Assembly: GCA_002435325.1 (NCBI GenBank)
Contig: DJMJ01000024.1
Coordinates: 5,170-69,169, forward strand
Direction of reading: 5' to 3'
Origin: Nitrospira sp. UBA6493
GTDB taxonomy: Bacteria > Nitrospirota > Nitrospiria > Nitrospirales > Nitrospiraceae
DNA: 64,000 bases
In this document: piece after piece, positions 8,866 to 16,398 of the stretch
Layout: each line of letters opens with the position of its first letter
How positions within the stretch are numbered: the first letter of the stretch is position 1
Position numbers and translations under genes: made by a program
The notes under the pieces: generated by a model
Seen by the model: only the letters and a program-made list of their open reading frames with translations
What the model was told of the DNA's origin: nothing
Database searches by the model: none

Positions 8866-9962
8866 GGGAGGGGAAGCACCGTCCCGTCCGACACATTCCA
8901 TTGCACCGATACCGGATCACCGACCTTCCACGGAACCAGGCCATTCGCGTGGTTTGGAAGATGGATGGTCCACGCAATCTGCTCGGTTATCCGAACGACA
9001 CACCGCCACCCGCTGCCGAGATACCGCAGGGCCTCCACGGTGCCAGGCACGGCGTTGTCGAAAGCGGTGCCCTCTCCGTTCGATGCCAGACGCACACGTT
9101 CAGGTCTGAGAATGAGGGCCACCGCTGCGCCGGACTGGAGATCGGAAGGCATCGCCACGCGAACTTTCCCCGATAATCCGGGATGATCACATGTCAGTAT
9201 AGCCTGTCCGACATGCGGATCCCTGAGTGTGCCGCGCAGTTCATTCGAGGTGCCGATGAACTGCGCGACAAAATGCGTGGCTGGCGATTCATACAAGTCT
9301 TGGGGCCGGCCGACCTGCACCACCTGCCCCTGATGCATCACCGCCAGCCGGTCCGAGAGCGCCAGCGCTTCCTCTTGATGATGCGTGACACAGACAAACG
9401 TAATGCCCACCTGCGCCTGAATCGATTTCAGCTCGACTTGCATCTGCTGGCGCAGCTGCTGATCGAGCGCGGCCAGCGGTTCGTCGAGCAAAACCACGGC
9501 CGGCCGGTTCACTAGCGCCCGCGCCAGTGCGACACGCTGCTGCTCCCCTCCCGACAACTGGCCCGGTCTGCGATCACGCTTATCTCCCATCTGCACCAGT
9601 TCCAAGGTCGCAGCCACGCGCGCCTCGATCTCACCACGCGGTATCCGTTTCATTTCGAGGCCGAAAGCCACGTTGCCCGCGACGGAGAGATGCGGAAACA
9701 GCGCGTAGGACTGGAAGACCAGATTGACCGGCCTCCTGTTGGGAGGCACGCCCGCCATCAACTGTCCATCGATGAAGATTTCACCGGAATCCGGCGTTTC
9801 AAATCCGGCGAGCATCCGCAGTAGCGATGACTTACCGGCTCCGCTGGGACCGAGAATGGAGAAAAATTCCCCCCGACGAACGCCGAGGGTGACATGGTCC
9901 ACCGCCAAAGTGGCCCCATGGCGTTTGATCAATGTGCGAATGTCGATGCTCAGATCGGCCAC
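8862..9962 (-). CDS. potA: Spermidine/putrescine ABC transporter ATPase PotA
   Basis: Cytoplasmic ATPase of 366 residues. Walker A is GPSGAGKS, the ABC signature is LSGGEQQRVALARAL, Walker B is VVLLDEP, and the switch His follows in FVCVTHHQEEAL. The C-terminal third is a TOBE-type regulatory domain. The start is a GTG at 9962 with AGGAC about ten bases upstream. It is the first gene of the operon. No obvious promoter is seen in the 65 bases between it and the next gene, so the operon may be read from further upstream. Confidence 0.94.
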   Translation of the reverse strand: MADLSIDIRTLIKRHGATLAVDHVTLGVRRGEFFSILGPSGAGKSSLLRMLAGFETPDSGEIFIDGQLMAGVPPNRRPVNLVFQSYALFPHLSVAGNVAFGLEMKRIPRGEIEARVAATLELVQMGDKRDRRPGQLSGGEQQRVALARALVNRPAVVLLDEPLAALDQQLRQQMQVELKSIQAQVGITFVCVTHHQEEALALSDRLAVMHQGQVVQVGRPQDLYESPATHFVAQFIGTSNELRGTLRDPHVGQAILTCDHPGLSGKVRVAMPSDLQSGAAVALILRPERVRLASNGEGTAFDNAVPGTVEALRYLGSGWRCVVRITEQIAWTIHLPNHANGLVPWKVGDPVSVQWNVSDGTVLPLP

Positions 9963-10027
9963 GGAATGGACGTCCTACACAGGCCGGACAACAAGGCGAG
10001 GAAGCGGGTCAGAACAGCGGCACCCGT

Positions 10028-10318
10028 TCAACTATCCAGCCCGCTCTTGGAATGATGGTCGCGCAGATGTTTTCGCACACGCACTTTTTCGTGATGCTTC
10101 CGCAAGAGCTGCTGGCGAATCACATTCCGGTCCTCCGCCACGATCCGCACCAGGCGATCCACATCTTCGGCATGGTCTCGCACCAACTCGGTCAATTTCT
10201 GGAGCTGAACTTCCAATCGCTCGATCCGCCACAGGGCGTCTTTCGTGGGTTCCACCGGCTTGCGAGCCGCTTTCCCGTTGCTGCGAGGAAGAGCCGCTAC
10301 AATCAGATCACGTTTCAT
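10028..10318 (-). CDS. Small uncharacterised charged protein (96 residues)
   Basis: I do not recognise this protein. I chose the ATG at 10318 because AAAGGAGT lies at ideal distance upstream. The longer in-frame extension has no ribosome site and would cross the promoter. The sequence begins MKRDLIVAALPRSNGKAARK. It continues as one long amphipathic, probably coiled-coil helix (RIERLEVQLQKLTELVRDHA) and ends in a basic segment rich in Arg, Lys and His. No membrane segment is seen. It is divergent from glgC and upstream of potA, and could be cotranscribed with the pot operon. Function unknown. Confidence 0.6.
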   Translation of the reverse strand: MKRDLIVAALPRSNGKAARKPVEPTKDALWRIERLEVQLQKLTELVRDHAEDVDRLVRIVAEDRNVIRQQLLRKHHEKVRVRKHLRDHHSKSGLDS

Positions 10319-10371
10319 AGATACTCCTTTATGCGCTTGATCGTCGCGCCGCTGCATCCGTCTTTCGGCTA

Positions 10372-10399
10372 GTATTATCCGTGATCTCCCTGAAGTCAA
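10372..10399 (-). promoter_or_regulatory. Sigma-70 promoter for the small charged protein gene
   Basis: Minus strand: TTGACT (10399-10394), a 16-base spacer, TAATAC (10377-10372). It sits 54 bases upstream of the small ORF's ATG and inside the divergent gap shared with glgC. It may also drive potABCD by readthrough. Confidence 0.5.
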
Positions 10400-10449
10400 T
10401 CATTCAGCTTCCTTTCCATTTTCAGACGGTCCTGTTACACTTCGCACAC

Positions 10450-11688
10450 ATGCACAATGTGTTTACGATGATCCTCGCCGGAGGCAAGGGCGAACGCCTC
10501 CACCCGCTGACCGAGCAACGGGCCAAGCCGGCCGTACCGTTCGGCGGCAAGTATCGCATCATCGATTTTACGCTCAGTAACTGCCTCAACTCCGGCCTGC
10601 GGAAGATCGCGGTCCTGATCCAATACAAATCCCACTCGCTCGACAAGCACATTCGCAGCGGCTGGAACATTCTCAATTCGGAACTTGGTGAATACATCGC
10701 CTCCGTCCCCCCACAGCAGCGCATCAGCGAAGAATGGTACAAGGGCACGGCCGACGCGGTGTACCAAAACCTGTTTCTCCTGGACAACGAACGCGCCGAT
10801 TACCTACTCATCCTGGCCGGCGACCACATTTACAAGATGAACTACGCGGAAATGTTCCATTGGCTGCTGGCCAAAGACGCCGACGCCGTCGTCGGCGCGT
10901 TGGACATTCCCGTTCAGGATGCGACGCGGTTCGGAGTCATCAGCGTGGACGACGATCTCCGGATCAACCGGTTCGACGAAAAACCCGCCAATCCCACGCC
11001 GATTCCAGGCGATCCGACCCACGCCTTCGCATCGATGGGGATTTATCTCTTCAAGACCTCCGCTATTCGCCAATACCTCACGGAAGACGCCCAGGAAGGA
11101 ACCGCCCACGATTTCGGCAAAAACATCATTCCGCGCATGATTCAGGAAGGCCGTGTCTATGCCTTCAAGTTCCAGGACGAGAACAAGAAAGCCGTCAAAT
11201 ACTGGCGGGACATCGGCACGCTCGACGCCTATTGGGAAGCCAATATGGATCTCATCGCCGTCGATCCGCTCTTCAACCTCTACGATCCGAACTGGCCGAT
11301 CCGCACCTATCAAGGACAATTTCCTCCGGTCAAATTCGTCTTCGCCCAGGATTTCCAAGGGGGCCGCATGGGCGTGGCGCTGGATTCGATCGTCTGCGGC
11401 GGCTGCATCATCTCAGGCGGCCGGGTGCAAAATTCGATTCTCTCCCCGAACGTGCGGGTCCAGGACCACGCAGAAGTGCATGAATCGATCGTCATGGAAA
11501 ATGTAGTCATCGGTGAGCACAGCCGCATCAGGCGGGCCATCATCGACAAAGATGTCATCATTCCGCCCAAGACCGAGATCGGGTATGATCGGGAAGCCGA
11601 CTCAAACCGATTCAAAGTCACCGAGTCCGGTCTGGTGGTTATTTCAAAGGGAATGAAACTGCATGCCTCCCTCGATTCATCCGGTTGA
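10450..11688 (+). CDS. glgC: Glucose-1-phosphate adenylyltransferase (ADP-glucose synthase)
   Basis: Makes ADP-glucose from ATP and glucose-1-phosphate, the committed step of bacterial glycogen synthesis. The start at 10450 (412 residues) places the nucleotide-binding motif TMILAGGKGERLHPLTEQRA at the N-terminus, as in the family. A frame open to 10381 would add a non-family extension. There is no convincing ribosome site before 10450. Other marks are PFGGKYRIIDFTLSNCLNSG, the sugar-phosphate site region FDEKPANP, and a C-terminal hexapeptide beta-helix (QNSILSPNVRVQDHAEVHES). Its last 26 bases overlap the following helicase gene, suggesting coupled translation. Confidence 0.95.
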   Translation: MHNVFTMILAGGKGERLHPLTEQRAKPAVPFGGKYRIIDFTLSNCLNSGLRKIAVLIQYKSHSLDKHIRSGWNILNSELGEYIASVPPQQRISEEWYKGTADAVYQNLFLLDNERADYLLILAGDHIYKMNYAEMFHWLLAKDADAVVGALDIPVQDATRFGVISVDDDLRINRFDEKPANPTPIPGDPTHAFASMGIYLFKTSAIRQYLTEDAQEGTAHDFGKNIIPRMIQEGRVYAFKFQDENKKAVKYWRDIGTLDAYWEANMDLIAVDPLFNLYDPNWPIRTYQGQFPPVKFVFAQDFQGGRMGVALDSIVCGGCIISGGRVQNSILSPNVRVQDHAEVHESIVMENVVIGEHSRIRRAIIDKDVIIPPKTEIGYDREADSNRFKVTESGLVVISKGMKLHASLDSSG

Positions 11689-13522
11689 TCTTATCGCCGC
11701 TCTGCGGGACAAATCGCTCACCCCTGCCATCGTCTTTCTCACCTCACGCCGTGCCTGTGACGAGGCGATGGAGGCTTTCGACCACGCACAAACCGTGCTG
11801 CCACCCGCACGGCAAGAGGCGATTGCCGCCGCATTGGAGCGGGTCATCGCGCAATATCCCAGCATCGCCGAACATCCTTTGATCCCTACGGTCCAGCGTA
11901 TCGGCGTAGCCGCCCATCACGCCGGCCATTTGCCCTCCTGGAAAATCGCCATTGAAGAACTGATGCGGCAGGGCTGCCTCGACGCCGTCTTCGCCACCAC
12001 GACATTGGCGGCCGGCGTAGACTTTCCGGCCCGCACCGTCGTCATCACGCAATCCAGCATCCGCAAAGCCCGCGACTTCATGGACCTCACCATCGGCGAA
12101 GTGCAGCAGATTGCCGGACGGGCCGGCCGCCGCGGCAAAGACTACGTCGGCTTCGCAGTCGTAACACCATCGCCCTACATCGATCTCGGCGTCCTCACCA
12201 AAGGATTCACGGGTAATCCGGAAGCCATCGACAGCCAATTCACCATTACCTACCCGATGGTCCTGAATCTCCTGAAGGCCCATCAGCATAATCAAATTCA
12301 GGCCATCCTGGCCAAGAGCTTCGCGCAATTCCAGCTCAACCAGCGCGCAGAGTTACTGGAACGCAAACTGGATACGCTCCACCTGCAGATGGAACCCTTC
12401 GGCCCGCGCGTCTGCACCGACTGGATCACCCAATGGCACACGTTTGATCAGGCTCGACGGCAGAAATCGCACCGGCATCAGACCGTGCGCCACGAAGCGC
12501 CGGAAATGACCGCGCGGTTTCACTTCCTCACTCCCGGTCGGGTTGTGGGACTCAACCGAGGACGTGGCGTTGTCTTGCGCCAGTATCGCAGCAAGGGACA
12601 GAAGAGTCCGATGGTCACCATCCTGCGCCCCGGAGGAGCCGTAACCGAATGTCCCGCCGGCATCGTTACAGAAATCTATGACCGTATCTTCGACTGTGAA
12701 GAACAACCAGGATACCCCTGGTGCACCGCCGCAAGCTTCGATGAGTTGCACTATCAGCTCACCGAATTGCCCACGCGCCTCCCGGTGCTACCGATTCTCG
12801 TTTCCAAAGAATCGGAACCGCTGCCCGATGCCATCGTCCAAAGCCTGGGAGATTTTCCTTGCCCCACCTGCTCCTCACGATCGGCCTGCCAGAAGGATTA
12901 TCTCATTGCCTCACGCATGCGCCAGGAGCAGCAACGCCACATGAAGTCCATTCAGGCTTTGCGGACCAGTCTCTGGCATCGATTTCAGGAGCGCATCGAC
13001 GTCCTCCAAAAATTCGGCTACCTCACGCCTGAGTCTCAACTCACCGCCGATGGTGAATGGGCACGGCTCATCCGCATCGATCATTCTCTGCTGATCACCG
13101 AGCTGATTCGGGCCGAAGCCTTCACAGGGGCCGATCCGGCGGTACTCACCGGAATCATGGCCAGTATCGCCCACGATGACGACCGCCCCGGCGCCTTTCC
13201 GCGCATCAGCTCAGGCTTAAGTTCGCTGCTGGGCCAAGTCCGGAAATTGGCAGAAAGCCTCTCCCCCTATGAAGACCCGCCCCTGCTCCGCGCCGACATC
13301 GCCGCGGTAGCTGAACGCTGGGTCTCCGATCCGAACCTGACGTGGATCGGTCTCTGCCGCTCAACCACCATGGCCGAGGGGGATATTTATCGTCTGCTTG
13401 CGCGGACCCTCGAATTTCTGTCGCAACTGCACACGCTCAAGGCCACCCATCCAGGCTTGGCCGACACGGCATCGAAGGCCCTTGCCCTCATCCGACGCGG
13501 CGTGTTGGAGGAATTGCCGTGA
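11663..13522 (+). CDS. C-terminal half (RecA2 lobe and accessory domains) of a Ski2-like helicase
   Basis: This 619-residue protein starts exactly where the second RecA lobe of a Ski2-family helicase begins. Motif IV text is PAIVFLTSRRACDEA (21-35), motif V is FATTTLAAGVDFPA (110-123), and motif VI is QIAGRAGRRG (149-158). It has no Walker A or DExH motif. The rest resembles the winged-helix, ratchet and DSHCT-like accessory regions, including a Cys cluster (CPTCSSRSACQ). The matching ATPase lobe is encoded by the next gene, in another frame, 55 bases downstream, so the two halves are in reversed order. The ATG is preceded by AAGGGA and lies inside the end of glgC. Together the pair probably reconstitutes one RNA or DNA helicase. 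Confidence 0.88.
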   Translation: MPPSIHPVDLIAALRDKSLTPAIVFLTSRRACDEAMEAFDHAQTVLPPARQEAIAAALERVIAQYPSIAEHPLIPTVQRIGVAAHHAGHLPSWKIAIEELMRQGCLDAVFATTTLAAGVDFPARTVVITQSSIRKARDFMDLTIGEVQQIAGRAGRRGKDYVGFAVVTPSPYIDLGVLTKGFTGNPEAIDSQFTITYPMVLNLLKAHQHNQIQAILAKSFAQFQLNQRAELLERKLDTLHLQMEPFGPRVCTDWITQWHTFDQARRQKSHRHQTVRHEAPEMTARFHFLTPGRVVGLNRGRGVVLRQYRSKGQKSPMVTILRPGGAVTECPAGIVTEIYDRIFDCEEQPGYPWCTAASFDELHYQLTELPTRLPVLPILVSKESEPLPDAIVQSLGDFPCPTCSSRSACQKDYLIASRMRQEQQRHMKSIQALRTSLWHRFQERIDVLQKFGYLTPESQLTADGEWARLIRIDHSLLITELIRAEAFTGADPAVLTGIMASIAHDDDRPGAFPRISSGLSSLLGQVRKLAESLSPYEDPPLLRADIAAVAERWVSDPNLTWIGLCRSTTMAEGDIYRLLARTLEFLSQLHTLKATHPGLADTASKALALIRRGVLEELP

Positions 13523-13540
13523 AGGCATCTTTTCTCTTTC

Positions 13541-13570
13541 CTTTCACTTTTCACGTTGTACGGTTTACGA
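13541..13570. repeat. Degenerate TTTCACG-type heptamer repeat at helicase junction
   Basis: A short run of CTTTCAC/TTTTCACG/TTGTACG/GTTTACG-like units fills the gap between the two helicase halves. It is a weaker copy of the arrays seen at 22505-22539 and 23444-23478. Confidence 0.4.
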
Positions 13571-13577
13571 GCACATC

Positions 13578-14645
13578 ATGACCACTGACGAACTCGCACA
13601 GCTTCTCGCTCAACAACCGGTCGCCATCCTGCATCGCCTGGCGCGCGGACGCGTGCAGCGGCATTTCCGGGCGGGCAAACGCCGCTTGATCGACATGCTT
13701 ATCCAGCACTCCACCAATAATCTCGCTGGTCTCGAATCCGATCTGCAGGCGCTTATCGAAGAACGCCAATCGCGTGTTCAGACACCAGTTCCTCCGGCCA
13801 ATCCGGTCCCTCCGCGCCAGACCGCTCCTCACACCAGTCGAAGGCCAACGCGGACACATGAACCGGAATCGACCGAGCCCGGCGTCACCCTCACGGCTTG
13901 GCTGGAAGGACTCGGCGTGCCAACCCCGCAGCCATTCGTCCCGGATCCATGGCAGGAAGAAGCCCTTGCAGGACTGGCGGAAACGGATGTCGTCGTAAGC
14001 GTTCCGACCGGCAGCGGCAAGACCTACGTGGCCGTGGAGGCAGCCAGACGGGCGATGAGCGAGAATCGGACCATTATTTACACCTCTCCGCTGAAGGCCC
14101 TGTCCAACACCAAGTTCACAGAGTTTTCAAAGATTTTCGGCAGCGATCAGGTTGGCATTCTGACCGGCGACCGGCAGGACAACGCGCAGGCGCCCATCCT
14201 GATCATGACGACGGAGATTCTGCGCAACCTGCTCTACGACGCGGCCAGCGGTGAGATCGATGTGCGGCTGGATACTTTGGGACTCGTGATTCTGGATGAA
14301 TCGCAATACATCGCCGACCCCGAGCGCGGCGTCGTGTGGGAAGAGACCATCATCTTCTGTCCGTCACAGGCAAAGCTGCTCTTGCTCTCCGCCTCCATCG
14401 GCAATCCGCAGGATATCGCCGACTGGCTGACATCAATACGCCCCTCCCCCTGCCGTCTGGTGCGCCACAGCAAGCGGACGGTTCCTTTGCGAGCCGGCTA
14501 TCTGCACCCGAACGGCAAACTCACGCCGCTCTTCCGCACCGCCGGCATTCCCTACGGCCATCCAGGACAACTGCATCCTGAAGCCAAGCGGCTCTTCCTC
14601 CAATACGAAGAAGACACGCTGCCGTCAGGACGGACGCGGCGATAA
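13578..14645 (+). CDS. N-terminal half (RecA1 ATPase lobe) of a Ski2-like helicase
   Basis: A 355-residue protein carrying only the first RecA lobe. Walker A is VPTGSGKT (142-149), motif Ia is YTSPLKALSNTKF, motif II is LDESQYIAD (DESQ at 240-243, where Ski2 enzymes usually have DEVH), and motif III is SAS (271-273). About 100 residues of basic, Pro-rich N-terminal extension precede it. The protein ends just after the inter-lobe linker, where a standard helicase would continue into lobe 2. I chose the ATG at 13578 because the upstream extension is the helicase half's 3' end in another frame plus the repeat. It must act with the 11663-13522 product to be a helicase; alone it would be an ATPase fragment. 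Confidence 0.86.
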   Translation: MTTDELAQLLAQQPVAILHRLARGRVQRHFRAGKRRLIDMLIQHSTNNLAGLESDLQALIEERQSRVQTPVPPANPVPPRQTAPHTSRRPTRTHEPESTEPGVTLTAWLEGLGVPTPQPFVPDPWQEEALAGLAETDVVVSVPTGSGKTYVAVEAARRAMSENRTIIYTSPLKALSNTKFTEFSKIFGSDQVGILTGDRQDNAQAPILIMTTEILRNLLYDAASGEIDVRLDTLGLVILDESQYIADPERGVVWEETIIFCPSQAKLLLLSASIGNPQDIADWLTSIRPSPCRLVRHSKRTVPLRAGYLHPNGKLTPLFRTAGIPYGHPGQLHPEAKRLFLQYEEDTLPSGRTRR

Positions 14646-14664
14646 GGGCTCTGCCAGTGCCTTG

Positions 14665-15657
14665 TTAGAATGACGCGGTGAGACCGATGGTAGATCCGTG
14701 GCGGATCGTCTGAAGCTCTTTTAAGGGGAAACTCTCTGATGCCGATCCGACCGGATGAGTTTCCAACGTGCCCGTATAGGTGCGATTCCACCACACACGA
14801 TACCCTCCGGTCAGCGCAACATTCTTGGTCAGCATGAACTTTACGCCTGCATCGGCATTGGCACTCGCCCCGACGCCCCACATCGTAAAGCTAGGCTGCT
14901 GAAGATCCGCACGCAAGACATGCCGGTCTTCGTTATACACAATACTCAACGGAGTTACAGCCACCCTTCCTTCCAGGCTGAACGAACGGGTAAGTCGATA
15001 CTCTGTCTGCCCACCGATGCGAAGGGGAGTAATCCAATGAGTTGTATTCACGATTGCTAACACTCCTGCTGGACGCACTGTCCCAGAACCACAGGTAAAA
15101 GAGCCAGAGGGATTACACACATCTTGGTAGACCCCGCTCGCCTCATACTTGGTTTTCCAATACTGAAAGCCTACGTACATATCCAGATAGCCTCGATTCC
15201 CGCCATATTCGGCCACCCGCCGTCCGCCATCAAGGTTCAGGTACCACGTCCCCTGTCCTGTGGTGTCACTCGTGGTTCGCGAATAAAGATGCTGTCCCCC
15301 TGTTGAAAGATAATCATCGTCTGTCATCTTCCCGCGGTCGAAATCGACTGAGAAACCTAGTTCACCACGCATGAACCAGCGATTCGACAGGTTGAGTTTC
15401 CCCCCAAGCTCTATGATGTTCGTATTATTATCTTTGTACGTAAGCTTCGACGTGGGATTGCCTAAAGCAGGATAGGTCTTCGACGCATTATGGCTCCAGC
15501 TGGTTTCACTATTCGTGAACATCCACGAACGAAGGGACAGTTCCACTCGCTGTTTCGATTGCGCCTCAAGCTCTTCAGCCTGTGACAGGCCGGATGCCGC
15601 AATCATGCACAGGCCTGCCGCTCCCATCAAAATACGCTTTTGCCATAGCTGCATCAC
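14665..15657 (-). CDS. Predicted outer-membrane beta-barrel protein
   Basis: A 330-residue exported protein. The signal peptide is hydrophobic (ILMGAAGLCMIAASGLSQA), with probable cleavage before EELEAQ. The mature part alternates aromatic and polar residues (WFMRGELGFSVDFDRG, YLDMYVGFQYWKTKYEASGV) and ends in Phe (STIGLTASF), the usual signal for barrel insertion. The layout faintly recalls omptin-like barrels, but I cannot point to a catalytic Asp/His set, so no enzymatic function is claimed. Its start overlaps the stop of the upstream small membrane protein by four bases. It is convergent with the helicase gene, 19 bases apart. Confidence 0.7.
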   Translation of the reverse strand: MMQLWQKRILMGAAGLCMIAASGLSQAEELEAQSKQRVELSLRSWMFTNSETSWSHNASKTYPALGNPTSKLTYKDNNTNIIELGGKLNLSNRWFMRGELGFSVDFDRGKMTDDDYLSTGGQHLYSRTTSDTTGQGTWYLNLDGGRRVAEYGGNRGYLDMYVGFQYWKTKYEASGVYQDVCNPSGSFTCGSGTVRPAGVLAIVNTTHWITPLRIGGQTEYRLTRSFSLEGRVAVTPLSIVYNEDRHVLRADLQQPSFTMWGVGASANADAGVKFMLTKNVALTGGYRVWWNRTYTGTLETHPVGSASESFPLKELQTIRHGSTIGLTASF

Positions 15658-15941
15658 CGCCTCACCCCTCCGCGTTGAATCACCACTGTGTCATAGCACC
15701 GGTCCGCCGTATCCGGCATGACCCGATGACAGGCTTCGCGTATATCCTCTTCATTAAACTTCCGTTGGACCGACAATGAAAACCACACCAGCCATGTTCC
15801 GATCACGGCTGCAAGTACCGCCCCGGCAAGCAACAATCCCCACGGCCGCCACAGAGGTATCGGCTGGTGGTGAGCTTGAGTTCCTTCGATCAGCTCAGAC
15901 CCGGCCTCGTGCCGCTGTATCTGGTATGCCACCTCTGCCAT
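15654..15941 (-). CDS. Small single-pass membrane protein (95 residues)
   Basis: I do not recognise this family. It has a cytoplasmic N-terminal part rich in His and Gln, one clear membrane helix (WGLLLAGAVLAAVIGTWLVW, about residues 34-53) and a short outer tail with two Cys (EACHRVMPDTADRCYD) that could form a disulfide. Its stop overlaps the start of the barrel gene by four bases, so the two are translationally coupled and probably act in the same envelope process. Confidence 0.6.
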   Translation of the reverse strand: MAEVAYQIQRHEAGSELIEGTQAHHQPIPLWRPWGLLLAGAVLAAVIGTWLVWFSLSVQRKFNEEDIREACHRVMPDTADRCYDTVVIQRGGVRR

Positions 15942-16220
15942 TTTTCAATCCATTCCAAGTTATTTCGGAATCATACCTGAGCCCAGTGATCTTGAATAGC
16001 AAATTTCCACTCGTCTCTCTCATTCGGATAGATCCGATAAATTCATAGTATCGCCTGCCGCCTCGCCTCATGGCACCAAACAGCGGCACAATCTCTCACT
16101 TGACCCTGTCTGCCTCGGAACTGTATAACCTCCCCTGCACGACACAGTGCCGCGCATCCCCCTCCGCTTATTCCCATACGGATTCGGCGTCCGGGTTACC
16201 GCGAAACTAACATGCCCCAT
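15942..16220. other. Intergenic region before tRNA-Arg
   Basis: About 280 bases between the small membrane protein gene and tRNA-Arg. It should hold the promoters for both. A TATGAT at about 15974-15979 on the minus strand is a possible -10 box for the membrane-protein gene, but no well-spaced -35 is convincing. I see no conserved ORF here. Confidence 0.4.
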
Positions 16221-16296
16221 GCGCCCGTAGCTCAATGGATAGAGCATCTGACTACGGATCAGAAGGTTACAGGTTCAAGTCCTGTCGGGCGCACCA
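16221..16296 (+). tRNA. tRNA-Arg (anticodon ACG)
   Basis: Full cloverleaf. The acceptor stem GCGCCCG pairs with CGGGCGC (16286-16292), with discriminator A and an encoded CCA (16294-16296). The anticodon stem TCTGA/TCAGA holds loop CTACGGA with anticodon ACG at 16254-16256. The T arm is ACAGG-TTCAAGT-CCTGT. The A34 of ACG tRNA-Arg is the substrate of TadA, which is also encoded in this window (30748-31254). Confidence 0.97.
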
Positions 16297-16398
16297 TGAA
16301 CAACTTCTATCCTCATCCAAGCCTATTGTCCGAGGCCGTATCACACCCGATCTCCTTTTCCCCTTCCTTATCCCCTCCCGAGGATTTAGGATGGAACT

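Noticed and set aside
15895..16089. Short minus-strand open frame upstream of the small membrane protein
   Set aside because: Overlaps the start of that gene, lacks a ribosome site and has no recognisable features.
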